Source: Pantoea rwandensis (GTDB lineage: Bacteria; Pseudomonadota; Gammaproteobacteria; Enterobacterales; Enterobacteriaceae). Taken from it: a stretch of 64,000 bases of DNA. Location: positions 105,563 to 169,562 of the forward strand of contig NZ_MLFR01000007.1 of the NCBI RefSeq assembly GCF_002095475.1, given 5' to 3'. A program made the translations under genes and the position numbers. Of the stretch, positions 35,216-44,381 are shown piece after piece. The notes beneath the pieces are model-generated. The model worked only from the letters and a program-made list of their open reading frames with translations. It was not told the origin of the DNA and searched no databases. Numbering within the stretch: the stretch's first letter is position 1; every line of letters starts with the position of its first letter.

Positions 35216-36127
35216 TTATCGTGAGAGTGAAGACTGAAGGAAATCCACAAAGGCGCTGATACGGGCAGGTAGCTGGCGCTGCGGCCGCCATACGGCAAAG
35301 ATATCGCCATCTACTGCACTCCATTCTGGTAGAACATGTAGCAGTTCACCGCGCTCAATGCTGTGCTGGGCATCCCACCATGAACGAAGCAAGATACCGT
35401 GCCCATCCACCGCGTATTGCATCGCCACTTCACCATCATTGGTGATCAGGCTGCCATGCACCTTTTGGGTCAACTGCTGCTCAGCGTTGCTTAATCGCCA
35501 TAATGCAAAATCACTCTCGTATTGCCGCAATAAAATGCAGTTATGTTGCGCCAGAGCGGAGATGCTTGCTGGCAAACCACAGCGATCGGCATAGCTTGGC
35601 GCGCAGCATAACACGCGCGGATTGGTACGTAGCTTTCGCGCCATGAGCCGCGCATCGGGCGGCTCGCCAATGCGAATATCGATATCAATATGTGCATCAA
35701 GGAAGTTCAGTGGCTGGCTGCTGAGCTGTAACGACAGCGACACTTCTGGGTGCAGCGCCGCAAAGCGTGATACGCAGGGCGCAACATGGCGGCGACCAAA
35801 GCCGAATGAAGCATTGATGTTGAGCGAGCCACGCAGCACCGCGGTCTGCCCACTGACCGACTCTTCCAGCTCCGCCAACTGATCCAGTAAGGGCCTTGCA
35901 CCTTCAAGATAGCGCTTACCCTCAGCGGTCAGCTCCAGACGCCGCGTGGTACGTCGCAACAACTGCACACCCAACCGTTGCTCCAACAGGCTGAGCCGCT
36001 TGCTGACCGCTGGCAACGAGAGGCCTAGCTCTCGCGCCGCAGCGGTTAAACTCTCCAACGCCGCCACCCGCACGAAAAAGGCGAGGTCATCGGTCGAGGT
36101 GCGCGATTCTCTACTTTTATTCAACAT
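35216..36127 (-). CDS. LysR-family regulator (DmlR-like)
   Basis: 303-residue LysR-type regulator. Helix-turn-helix at residues about 15-50 (ESLTAAARELGLSLPAVSKRLSLLEQRLG, ARTTRRLELT-type wing). It is divergent from the tartrate/malate dehydrogenase gene, exactly the dmlR-dmlA arrangement of E. coli, where DmlR activates dmlA on malate. Start ATG 36127 leaves an 85-bp divergent promoter region. Confidence 0.83.
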   Translation of the reverse strand: MLNKSRESRTSTDDLAFFVRVAALESLTAAARELGLSLPAVSKRLSLLEQRLGVQLLRRTTRRLELTAEGKRYLEGARPLLDQLAELEESVSGQTAVLRGSLNINASFGFGRRHVAPCVSRFAALHPEVSLSLQLSSQPLNFLDAHIDIDIRIGEPPDARLMARKLRTNPRVLCCAPSYADRCGLPASISALAQHNCILLRQYESDFALWRLSNAEQQLTQKVHGSLITNDGEVAMQYAVDGHGILLRSWWDAQHSIERGELLHVLPEWSAVDGDIFAVWRPQRQLPARISAFVDFLQSSLSR

Positions 36128-36212
36128 TGGCTTGCCGCTCAGGCTAATTATTTCCCAGTAATGCATGGTTATACTGCGTTCAGAACATCAACAGCAACCT
36201 GCGAGAGACCCT

Positions 36213-37283
36213 ATGAGCGGCAAAACCTACAAAATCGCCGTCATCCCTGGCGATGGCATTGGCAAAGAAGTGATGCCAGAAGGCATCCGTGTGATGGATG
36301 CGGCAGCAAAGAAATTCAATATTTCGCTGGAGTGGCAATGGTTTGACTTCGCTAGCGCGGAATATTGGCAGCAGCACGGCAAGATGTTGCCGGATGATTG
36401 GTTCGCCACGTTGAGCCAATTCGATGCCATCTATTTTGGCGCCGTGGGCTGGCCGGATGTCGTGCCGGATCACGTGTCGCTTTGGGGCTCTCTGTTACAG
36501 TTCCGCCGCGAGTTCGATCAATACGTCAACCTGCGTCCGGTACGTCTGATGCCAGGCGTCAAAGCACCGCTGGCGAATCGCCAGCCGGGCGATATCGATT
36601 TCTATGTGGTGCGCGAGAACACAGAAGGTGAGTATTCATCCGTCGGCGGCACCATGTTCCCCGGCACTGACCGCGAAGTAGTGATTCAGGAAACGGTGAT
36701 GACGCGGGTCGGTGTGGATCGCATTTTGAAATTTGCCTACGAGTTAGCGCAAAAACGACCGAAAAAACACCTCACCTCTGCCACCAAATCCAATGGCATT
36801 GCCATCACCATGCCCTATTGGGATAGCCGCGTAGAAGCGATGTCCCCGAGTTACCCTGAAGTTAAAGTCGATAAATATCATATTGATATTCTTACCGCTA
36901 ACTTTGTGCTGCATCCTGATTGGTTTGACGTGGTGGTCGCCAGCAACCTGTTTGGTGACATCCTTTCGGATTTGGGTCCCGCCTGTACGGGCACCATCGG
37001 TATTGCGCCGTCGGCCAACATTAACCCTGAAGGTAAATTCCCTAGCCTGTTTGAGCCTGTGCACGGCTCTGCACCCGATATTGCCGGTAAAGGCCTGGCG
37101 AACCCGATTGGGCAAATCTGGTGTGGTGCGATGATGCTGGAACACCTCGGTTACGCCGAAGCGGGTGCCGCGGTGCTGGATGCGATTGAGCGCACACTGG
37201 CAGCCGGAAACAGCCTGACGCGCGACCTAGGCGGCAGCGCTTCAACAGAAGAGTTGGGTGTGGCGATTGCGGCAGCGCTGTAA
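36213..37283 (+). CDS. dmlA: Tartrate/D-malate dehydrogenase
   Basis: 356-residue NAD-dependent beta-hydroxyacid oxidative decarboxylase of the isocitrate/isopropylmalate family (E. coli DmlA 361). IAVIPGDGIGKEV, the substrate arginines in LRPVRLMPGV and YVVRENTEGEYSSVGG, and NLFGDILSDLGPA, EPVHGSAPDIAGKG are in order. Oxidises D-malate or L-/meso-tartrate to pyruvate or glycerate plus CO2. Tartrate use suits a plant-associated bacterium. Confidence 0.9.
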   Translation: MSGKTYKIAVIPGDGIGKEVMPEGIRVMDAAAKKFNISLEWQWFDFASAEYWQQHGKMLPDDWFATLSQFDAIYFGAVGWPDVVPDHVSLWGSLLQFRREFDQYVNLRPVRLMPGVKAPLANRQPGDIDFYVVRENTEGEYSSVGGTMFPGTDREVVIQETVMTRVGVDRILKFAYELAQKRPKKHLTSATKSNGIAITMPYWDSRVEAMSPSYPEVKVDKYHIDILTANFVLHPDWFDVVVASNLFGDILSDLGPACTGTIGIAPSANINPEGKFPSLFEPVHGSAPDIAGKGLANPIGQIWCGAMMLEHLGYAEAGAAVLDAIERTLAAGNSLTRDLGGSASTEELGVAIAAAL

Positions 37284-37295
37284 GCAATAAAAAGT

Positions 37296-37313
37296 GGCGC
37301 GATACATCGCGCC
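37296..37313. terminator. Hairpin after dmlA
   Basis: GGCGCGAT-AC-ATCGCGCC, perfect 8-bp stem 12 nt after the stop. It resembles the interior of family A repeats (GGCG-GATTTATCGCGCC) and may be a mini-copy. Confidence 0.5.
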
Positions 37314-37440
37314 GCTCTCATTGCTTTGTGGGCAGTGAGCCCTGGCGTGCCCGTCATCGCCGCTCCTTGCTAACGCATGGTATGCAACACAGTCGCTACA
37401 GCGTTTGTAGCACCGGTAGCAACGCAATTTACTGCGTTTA

Positions 37441-38775
37441 TTAAAGTGAAAATATTTGCACCGTTTCTATACACCATCCCGGCGGCAATGGCTGCGGACG
37501 GGCAATCGAGAGATTCAGCAGCTGCAGATTTTCTACACCCTGTGCATACACGCCCGGCAGACCATTTGGATACGCGGCAACACCAAAGGCGAGTCCCGTT
37601 ACGGCATCTAATTTGTAGGCGTTATCCAGCCCCATACCGGTGGGCGATTGCGGATTACAGGGTGGACGCACATCATAATGCCCCTGCTCAACGCCCTGCG
37701 CCTCTGTCTGACGCAGCTGCACATTACTCAGCATCACATCCCTAATCTGCCCATGTTGTTCGGCATGCAGGTTAATCGCACCCTCCATCACACCGGTCAC
37801 ATTGCTGAATTGCAACTGCTCAATGTTTCCCGGCACAACTGCCGGGTCGCGCGTTCTTACTGAGACAAATAACGCATCCGCTTTACCCCAATGACACGGG
37901 GGCCCATGACGACAGGCCAGAGTAAGATTGCTGAACATCAGGCGGCGAAACGCGCCTCCATCACGTGACAACAACCCTATCGCGCGATTGGAATCGAATA
38001 TCGTACAACCTGAGACAGTGACATCTTCAATATCGTCGAAGGTTTCCGTACCGATTTTAAACGCGCAGCTGTAGGAACGTAGCAGGCAGTTGGTAATCAT
38101 GATTTTCTGTGCAGTCCGGCGAAGATGCTGTGGTTTTTGCGTGGTTTTGATGCAAATAGCGTCATCAGCCGCACTGAAGTAGCTGTTGCTAACGAACACC
38201 GCTTCGCAGCTGTCGATATCTAGTGCATCCGTGTTGGGCATGCTCATATTGTTGTCGATGGTCAGGTGATCAATATGCACATGGCAACAGCTCACCAGAT
38301 GCACGGTCCACATCGGTGCCTGCACAATGGTGAAATCCTGCAGCGTCACCTGCTGGCAATCCTCAAATACGATGATGCGGGGTCGCTGTGGGCGCGGCAG
38401 CCGATAGCCCTGCTCATCCTTTTCCACTGCGAACCAGGCCTCGCCCTGACCATCAATCACCCCTTTACCGCTGAGGGTAATATTGCGCTGGCCTACGGCG
38501 AACAACAGCACATGCTGCGACAGCTCCGCCTGGCTTTGTGTGAGGTGCTGTTGGTAATCCTCAATGCGGGTACTGGCCAGTAGCGTTGCCCCCGCTTCAA
38601 GGTGGAGATGGATGTTTGAACCGAGCACCAGTGTACCCAGATGATAGCGACCCGGTGGCACCGACAGCGTTCCGCCACCCCGTGCAGATAAATGATCCAA
38701 CGCACGCTGGAAGCAGTAGGTATCGAGTGTTTCGCCATTCGCAACGGGATAGAAATCGGCGAGTGAAATATGCAT
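37441..38775 (-). CDS. Glycoside hydrolase family 28, cytoplasmic
   Basis: 444-residue right-handed parallel beta-helix enzyme of the polygalacturonase family. Catalytic acids are present in PNTDALDID (residues 181-183) and AADDAICIK (204-205). The GHG motif of endo-polygalacturonases is replaced by FKIGTETF, and no signal peptide is seen. It is thus more likely an exo-acting enzyme that trims imported oligogalacturonides or rhamnogalacturonan pieces in the cytoplasm. ATG 38775 follows AAGGAGAA. It lies 102 nt downstream of the sugar ABC permeases on the same strand. Confidence 0.83.
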   Translation of the reverse strand: MHISLADFYPVANGETLDTYCFQRALDHLSARGGGTLSVPPGRYHLGTLVLGSNIHLHLEAGATLLASTRIEDYQQHLTQSQAELSQHVLLFAVGQRNITLSGKGVIDGQGEAWFAVEKDEQGYRLPRPQRPRIIVFEDCQQVTLQDFTIVQAPMWTVHLVSCCHVHIDHLTIDNNMSMPNTDALDIDSCEAVFVSNSYFSAADDAICIKTTQKPQHLRRTAQKIMITNCLLRSYSCAFKIGTETFDDIEDVTVSGCTIFDSNRAIGLLSRDGGAFRRLMFSNLTLACRHGPPCHWGKADALFVSVRTRDPAVVPGNIEQLQFSNVTGVMEGAINLHAEQHGQIRDVMLSNVQLRQTEAQGVEQGHYDVRPPCNPQSPTGMGLDNAYKLDAVTGLAFGVAAYPNGLPGVYAQGVENLQLLNLSIARPQPLPPGWCIETVQIFSL

Positions 38776-38877
38776 ACGCTTCTCCTTGAATAGCAGCGAT
38801 GCACCATTGCAGCATGCGCCGCACGACAAATACCTTTCTCTGATTGACACCTTACGCCGCAGCGCAAGCGTGTCCCC

Positions 38878-39696
38878 CTATTTCACTGCGCCTTCCGTCA
38901 CACCACTGATAAATTTACGCTGGAACACCAGGAACACCACCACCAGCGGCATAATCACAATCATCGCACCCGCCATAAGCACCGGGATATCAATGGTGTT
39001 TTTGTTTTGGAAAAACATCATGCCGATGGGTAAGGTGCGCAGTTCATCTTTGTTCACCAGAATCAGTGGGATGAGAAATTCATTCCACGTCCAGATAAAC
39101 AGCAAAAGCGCCAGGGTTGAAAGCGTGGGCCAGATAGCAGGCACCAGAATGCCCCATAAAATTTTGCGACGGGATGCGCCATCCATCACCGAGGCTTCCA
39201 CCAGCTCGCGTGGCACCTGCTGCAGTGCACTCGCAATCATCAGGGTGGTAAACGGCAATGACAGAGCGATTTGTGGCAGGATCAGCGCCAAATAAGTGTT
39301 AGTCAGCCCCATCCAGCGCAACTCGTGATATAGCGGGATAATAAAAGCTTCGCTGGGCAGCACCATACCCAGCCCCAACATCGCCGCCACCACTTTTTTG
39401 CCAGGAATCTTCAGCCAGGCAAAACCAAATCCCGCCAGAATACCCAGTAAAATGCTGCTGATGACCACTGGAATCACCACGATCACCGAGTTCATAAAGT
39501 AGACGTTGAAGTGCCCCTGCTGCCAAGCTGTGATGTAATTTTTAAAGTTCAGCGATGAAGGCAGGGTAAACACCCCCTGAAACAGCTCCATTTGCGTTTT
39601 AAACGAGGTCATCAGCGCCATCAAAAATGGCAGGATAGTCATCAGCGCGACAATCCAGATCAGCGCGCGCGAGGCGATAGGCGTGCTACGCATCAT
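38878..39696 (-). CDS. Sugar ABC transporter permease (MalG/CUT1 type)
   Basis: 272 residues, about six membrane segments, with EAA loop ELVEASVMDGASRRKILWGILVPAIWPTL. Overlaps the preceding permease by one base. Member of the CUT1 oligosaccharide importers; probably imports the GH28 substrate. Confidence 0.9.
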   Translation of the reverse strand: MMRSTPIASRALIWIVALMTILPFLMALMTSFKTQMELFQGVFTLPSSLNFKNYITAWQQGHFNVYFMNSVIVVIPVVISSILLGILAGFGFAWLKIPGKKVVAAMLGLGMVLPSEAFIIPLYHELRWMGLTNTYLALILPQIALSLPFTTLMIASALQQVPRELVEASVMDGASRRKILWGILVPAIWPTLSTLALLLFIWTWNEFLIPLILVNKDELRTLPIGMMFFQNKNTIDIPVLMAGAMIVIMPLVVVFLVFQRKFISGVTEGAVK

Positions 39697-40568
39697 CAGT
39701 GTCGCTCCCGAATGGCAAAATGAATCACGGTGTTAATCATCAATACAATCAACATACTGAATACTGCCACCGCGGAGGCATAACCGAAGTAGTGCAGGTC
39801 AAAGCCCTGCTTATACATAAAGATGTTGGTGACCATGGTTGAGGTGCCGGGGCCGCCCTGTGTCATCACATACACAAGATCGAACGCTTTCAGGCTGGCT
39901 ATCACCGTCAACAACAGCGCAATACGTAACTCGGGGCGCAGTGAGGGCAAGGTAATACGCATAAATTTCTGACGGCGCGATGATCCATCCAAATCGGCGG
40001 CTTCCAGCAGCGAGGGGTCCATGCGCTGCAATCCCGCCATAAACAACACCAGGCAGAAACCAAAGAAATACCAAGTGGCCACAAAGCCCACAGCGGGTAA
40101 CGCCCAGGTGAAATCCCCCAGCCACGAGAGCGCCAACTGCGGTAAACCTATCGCGCGCAGAAACTGATCGATGGGGCCAAACGCCGGGTTATACAGCCAG
40201 CGCCACACCACACCCAGCACCGCCATCGGCATGATATACGGCAGGAAAAACAGAATGCGCAGCACGCTACGCTCTTTGTTATTGCGCGTGTCATACAGAA
40301 AACTGCACAGCAGCAAACCCACACCGATCGGCAATAGGGTATAAAACAGCATTAACAATGCGTTGTTGCCGAGCGCCACCCAGAACACCGGATCCTGGAA
40401 CATACGCAAATAGTTGCTGACACCGGTAAAAATGGGCCAGGAAGTGCCATCCCACTCGGTAAAACTGATTCCGAGTGAGGCCAGCAGCGGCAGGAGTAAA
40501 AACACCGCGTAGACCAACACCGCGGGCAATAAATAGAGCGCATTGCGCCAGGCAGATTTGTTCAGCAT
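39696..40568 (-). CDS. Sugar ABC transporter permease (MalF/UgpA type)
   Basis: 290 residues with six membrane segments and EAA loop LLEAADLDGSSRRQKFMRITLPSLRPEL. Start ATG 40568. It is separated from the upstream binding-protein gene by 58 nt with a GC-rich hairpin. Confidence 0.9.
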   Translation of the reverse strand: MLNKSAWRNALYLLPAVLVYAVFLLLPLLASLGISFTEWDGTSWPIFTGVSNYLRMFQDPVFWVALGNNALLMLFYTLLPIGVGLLLCSFLYDTRNNKERSVLRILFFLPYIMPMAVLGVVWRWLYNPAFGPIDQFLRAIGLPQLALSWLGDFTWALPAVGFVATWYFFGFCLVLFMAGLQRMDPSLLEAADLDGSSRRQKFMRITLPSLRPELRIALLLTVIASLKAFDLVYVMTQGGPGTSTMVTNIFMYKQGFDLHYFGYASAVAVFSMLIVLMINTVIHFAIRERH

Positions 40569-40596
40569 AACCTTACTCGCTTGCAGGCCTGTTCAC

Positions 40597-40618
40597 GGCC
40601 CGGCGCGGTTGCCGGGCC
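40597..40618 (-). terminator. Attenuating hairpin between binding protein and permeases
   Basis: GGCCCGGC (40597-40604) and GCCGGGCC (40611-40618) form an 8-bp GC stem without a T run. Such hairpins stabilise the binding-protein mRNA and limit read-through, giving more binding protein than permease. Confidence 0.6.
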
Positions 40619-40626
40619 GGACGTCA

Positions 40627-41970
40627 TCAGTGCTTAAGGGTTTTCAGGTAACGTTGGTAGTTGTTGTCAAAGTTAGTGACCATCTGATCTGGCGTCTGTC
40701 GACCCGCCAGCAGCAGCTGAACGTTCTGGTTCAGCTCAGCATTCATGGTCGGCGTTGCCCAGTCGAGATAATGACCAAGGCCGTCATGTTCATTGAGGGT
40801 GACCCAGACCTGATAGGCTTCGGCCAGTAACGGATTATCGGCGGGGATCTGTGCATTCTTGCTAGTGCCCGCGGGCAGGAAGCCCACTTTCAGCCAGCGG
40901 TTAGCCATCTCATCCGAGACGATGTAATCGATAAACTTGGCGGCGGCATCTTGCTGCTCTTTGCTTTTCGCGGTGTTGGTAATCGAGAACGCCAAATCGG
41001 TGCCGCCGACCATTAATGCATGTTGCACGCCCTCGCCCATCGGCATCGCAGCGAAGTGCAGATCTTTGTTGTCTTTAAACTGCCCGAGATACCACGTTCC
41101 GCTCACCAGGAAAGCCGCCTGACCATTCTGGAACAATGTCGCGGCATCATCATGACCAATCCCTTCAAAGCCTGGGAACAAGTAACCTTTGTCCTTCCAG
41201 CTCTTCATCATGCCTGCGGCTTTCACCAGCTTGTCGTCTTTAAAGGTGCCGCCCACGTCATAAATCAGATCGTCGAGTGTTTTACGATCTTTGCTCTCGA
41301 TCTGTGCTTCCCACAGGGTACTCAGCAGCTGCTGCCCCATGTTGCCATCCAGCAGGCCGAGCATCATCGGTGGTGTGCCTGCGGCTTTCAGTTTCTCCAT
41401 CGCCGCTTCCAGCTCTGGCAGGGTTTTCGGAACGGCGATGCCCGCTTTATCCAGCAGCGCTTTGTTGTAATACAGCCCAACCATCTCGCCGAGACTTGCC
41501 ACGCCATACAGTTTTCCGCTGCCAAAGTCTTGCTTATCAGACCAGCGGTTGCGCTTGAGGATTGAATCCGGGAAGCGTGTGGTCCAGCCGTAGGCCTTCG
41601 CATAATCGTCGAGCGGCCACAGCAGTTTATCTTTCACCAGCGAGCCCATATCGCCGCCGCCTTGGTTCACCTGCGCGATTTGCGGGCCATCGCCAGCAGT
41701 CAGCGCCAGCTTGAGTGGAATACGGGTATCTTCAAAGGAGTGCACCGAGCGTTGAATGGTGATGCCCGGATTCTTTTGCTGGAACGCTTTGACCGCTTCA
41801 TCCACCGCTTCGGTCTGCTGCGGATAGTTATAAATGTCCCATTCGTTAAGCGTTACCGCCTGTGCCGCCGCCATGGTTACACCGAGCACTATCCCGGCGG
41901 AAACCAGACGCGACACGCTGCGCAGTGAACTTTTCATACGGGACGGACGTTTGGTTGAATCACACATCAT
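40627..41970 (-). CDS. Sugar ABC transporter substrate-binding protein
   Basis: 447-residue family 1 extracellular solute-binding protein. The signal peptide ([20 protein letters not shown], with a long N-region) is followed by the mature [24 protein letters not shown] 41970 is chosen for the GGAG 9 nt upstream; 41937 is an alternative that gives a shorter, more typical signal peptide. First gene of the binding protein-permease-permease-GH28 cluster; the operon contains no ATPase. Confidence 0.87.
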   Translation of the reverse strand: MMCDSTKRPSRMKSSLRSVSRLVSAGIVLGVTMAAAQAVTLNEWDIYNYPQQTEAVDEAVKAFQQKNPGITIQRSVHSFEDTRIPLKLALTAGDGPQIAQVNQGGGDMGSLVKDKLLWPLDDYAKAYGWTTRFPDSILKRNRWSDKQDFGSGKLYGVASLGEMVGLYYNKALLDKAGIAVPKTLPELEAAMEKLKAAGTPPMMLGLLDGNMGQQLLSTLWEAQIESKDRKTLDDLIYDVGGTFKDDKLVKAAGMMKSWKDKGYLFPGFEGIGHDDAATLFQNGQAAFLVSGTWYLGQFKDNKDLHFAAMPMGEGVQHALMVGGTDLAFSITNTAKSKEQQDAAAKFIDYIVSDEMANRWLKVGFLPAGTSKNAQIPADNPLLAEAYQVWVTLNEHDGLGHYLDWATPTMNAELNQNVQLLLAGRQTPDQMVTNFDNNYQRYLKTLKH

Positions 41971-42498
41971 GCTCGGTTTCTCCAACAGATGACTGGCATC
42001 CCTTCATCTCGACACCTGCGTTTCCTGGCAGGTTGATTCAGCTGCAATAACACCGTTAATTCATACTTACTTTATGGACAAAAGAAAGTCAAACACCACC
42101 TCTGCTGAATCTTTGCTCTGTGATGCAGTGCAAAAAGTCAGAAGAAAAGCGGTCTGAACAGCAGAGAATCCTGCCTGACAAAGTAATAACCTCGCACTGA
42201 CCACAGCAGTGCCGCATAGCCCAGCATAAAACACTCGCGGCCGAGATGTTAAATAAGCCACTGATACAGCATATGAAAATCCTATAGTTATAGAGCGACA
42301 TGGCGACATGTCGGGCCGTCTTAAAGCCAAAATCAGGGACGCAGGCCGGTTGCCTTCGCTATCATTGCCCGGTTCGTCATAACCTAAGGTTAGGGTTAGC
42401 GTCAGCTTTGCGAGCCAGCTCAATTATTTCACCTTGAAAACTAAGTCAGCTTTCTTTACCGTAAAATCTGCTCATCTCCTGACCACAGAGGCATCACC
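41971..42498. other. Divergent intergenic region
   Basis: About 530 bp between the binding-protein gene (-) and the GNAT gene (+), AT-rich. It contains the 10-bp palindrome CGACATGTCG (42304-42313). A 118-codon minus-strand frame is present but has no recognisable features and no ribosome site, and was not called. Confidence 0.4.
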
Positions 42499-43101
42499 AT
42501 GACGTCTAAAGGTGTTATTCGTCGCGCCAGCGAGGCTGATTTTCCCGCCCTGTCGCGCATTTGCTTAGAAACAGCTAACGCGGGCAGCGACGCCACCGCG
42601 CTCTACTCCGATCCCGCCTTACCTGGCCTGCGCTTTGTCATCCCTTACGCGCGCTTTGCGCCTGAATTCGCCTATGTGCTCGAGCAGCAGGGCGAGGTAG
42701 TGGGATATGCGGTAGCCGCACCTGATACGCGCGCGTTTGAACAAGTGCTGGCTGCAAAGTGGTGGCCTCGCCTGCAACAGCAATACCGCGACTACACGCC
42801 CCGCGCCCCGTTAGACAGCAAAGTGCTGGACGGCATTCTTCAACCCGATGCAGCCGCAGAGCAATTGGTGTCGCAGTGGCCAGCGCATCTGCACATCAAC
42901 TTACTGCCAGCAGCACAGCAGGGGGGCTGGGGACGCAAACTGATTGAACAACTGCTGCAAGAGTTGCGCGCAGCGGGCGTGCCGGGGGTTTACCTTGGCG
43001 TCAGCTTGCAAAACGAAAAGGTGTGCGGTTTTTATCAGCGCCTCGCTTCACGCCGATTCTGCGCAGTAACGCCATCTACATGGGCCAACTACTCTGATTG
43101 A
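42499..43101 (+). CDS. GNAT-family N-acetyltransferase
   Basis: 200-residue GCN5-related acetyltransferase. The acetyl-CoA site is GGWGRKLIEQLLQELRA (about residues 142-158), followed by VYLGVSLQNEKVCGFYQRLASRRF, the usual motif B with an active-site-region asparagine and tyrosine. AGAGG precedes the ATG. Eight nt ahead of the ABC ATPase, it may be co-transcribed; substrate unknown. Confidence 0.85.
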   Translation: MTSKGVIRRASEADFPALSRICLETANAGSDATALYSDPALPGLRFVIPYARFAPEFAYVLEQQGEVVGYAVAAPDTRAFEQVLAAKWWPRLQQQYRDYTPRAPLDSKVLDGILQPDAAAEQLVSQWPAHLHINLLPAAQQGGWGRKLIEQLLQELRAAGVPGVYLGVSLQNEKVCGFYQRLASRRFCAVTPSTWANYSD

Positions 43102-43109
43102 GGCATCGC

Positions 43110-44201
43110 ATGACCAGCCTGCACCTGCAAAGCGTTAAGAAGTCTTACGACCATGTGAACGTGATTCACGGCATCGATCTCACCATTAACAGCGGCGAGT
43201 TTGTGGTGTTTGTTGGCCCATCCGGTTGCGGCAAATCGACGCTGCTACGCATGATTGCCGGACTGGAGGAGATCAGCGACGGTAAACTGTTGATTGAAGG
43301 CGCCGATATGACGCACCAGCCCGCCACCGAGCGCGGTATTGCGATGGTGTTTCAGTCCTACGCGCTCTATCCCAATATGACGGTGCGCGGCAATCTGGCT
43401 TACCCGTTGGAGGTGATGAAAAAATCTAAAGCGGAGATAGAGCAAGCGATTAACCAGACGGCCGCGCGTTTGCATCTGACCGAGCTGCTGGATCGCCTGC
43501 CACGCGCCCTTTCTGGCGGCCAGCGCCAACGTGTGGCGATTGGCCGCGCCATTATCCGCCATCCGCGCATTTTCCTGTTTGATGAACCCCTGTCTAACCT
43601 GGACGCTGAGCTGCGGTTACAGATGCGCATTGAGATCGCGCGTCTGCACAGCTCGCTGGGTAACACCATGATTTATGTCACGCACGATCAGCTGGAAGCC
43701 ATGACGCTCGCCGACCGTATTGTGGTACTGCGCCAAGGCAAGATTGAGCAAGTCGGTGCACCCATGACGCTGTATCACGATCCCGACAACCTGTTTGTCG
43801 CCGGGTTTATCGGTTCGCCCAAAATGAACTTCCTGCCCGCGGAGGTCGCGGCGGTGACGCCGGGTGCCGTTCAGTTGCGGGTTCCGGCATTGGGCATCCA
43901 CAACCTGAAGATGAACATCAACGCAGCCTGTCGTGAAGGGCAAAAAGTCACGCTCGGCGTGCGACCAGAACATTTTATCCCTGCCAGCAGTGACGCTGAG
44001 GCGCTGAGTTTTAGCGCCGATTTGTCGTTCAGTGAAATGCTGGGGCACACCAATTATCTCTATTTGGATATCGGCGAAGAGAAGCTACTGGTGATTGAGG
44101 AACGCAACGCAGCGGAGCATAAGATTGGCGAGCGCGTCAGTTATCAGATTGGTGCTGATCGCGGGATGTTGTTTGATGAGCAAGGGTTGCGGCTGCGTTA
44201 G
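43110..44201 (+). CDS. Sugar ABC transporter ATPase (UgpC/MalK type)
   Basis: 363 residues. Walker A GPSGCGKST (36-44), signature LSGGQRQRV, Walker B IFLFDEPLSNLDAEL and a C-terminal TOBE/regulatory domain (from about 240) are present. The ATG at 43110 follows GAGG. Probably energises the CUT1 permeases at 38878-40568, which have no ATPase in their own operon and lie on the other strand. Confidence 0.9.
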   Translation: MTSLHLQSVKKSYDHVNVIHGIDLTINSGEFVVFVGPSGCGKSTLLRMIAGLEEISDGKLLIEGADMTHQPATERGIAMVFQSYALYPNMTVRGNLAYPLEVMKKSKAEIEQAINQTAARLHLTELLDRLPRALSGGQRQRVAIGRAIIRHPRIFLFDEPLSNLDAELRLQMRIEIARLHSSLGNTMIYVTHDQLEAMTLADRIVVLRQGKIEQVGAPMTLYHDPDNLFVAGFIGSPKMNFLPAEVAAVTPGAVQLRVPALGIHNLKMNINAACREGQKVTLGVRPEHFIPASSDAEALSFSADLSFSEMLGHTNYLYLDIGEEKLLVIEERNAAEHKIGERVSYQIGADRGMLFDEQGLRLR

Positions 44202-44209
44202 TTATACCT

Positions 44210-44376
44210 GGTGCGCATAATTGCGCACCTTACAAACCATGCCAAGCACTTGTTGGGGCGTCATTTATGGCGTAATGCCGCTCACTTAACCCAATGAGTG
44301 CGTATTCAACACGGTGCGCATGAATGCGCACCCTACGAAAACCGCACCGGACAACGCAGGGGCGTCATTTATGACG
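44210..44376. repeat. Family B palindromes, tandem pair
   Basis: GGTGCGCA-TAAT-TGCGCACC (44210-44229) and GGTGCGCA-TGAA-TGCGCACC (44313-44332). Each is followed by a TTAC/CTAC and, after some tens of bases, GGGGCGTCATTTATG(G/A)CG, so the unit of about 105 bp is duplicated. A third copy of the palindrome is at 63911. Confidence 0.85.
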
Positions 44377-44381
44377 ACCGA

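Noticed and set aside
42067..42423. 118-codon minus-strand frame in the ABC/GNAT intergenic region
   Set aside because: No domain, no ribosome site and low-complexity LTLTLTL start; treated as a chance frame.
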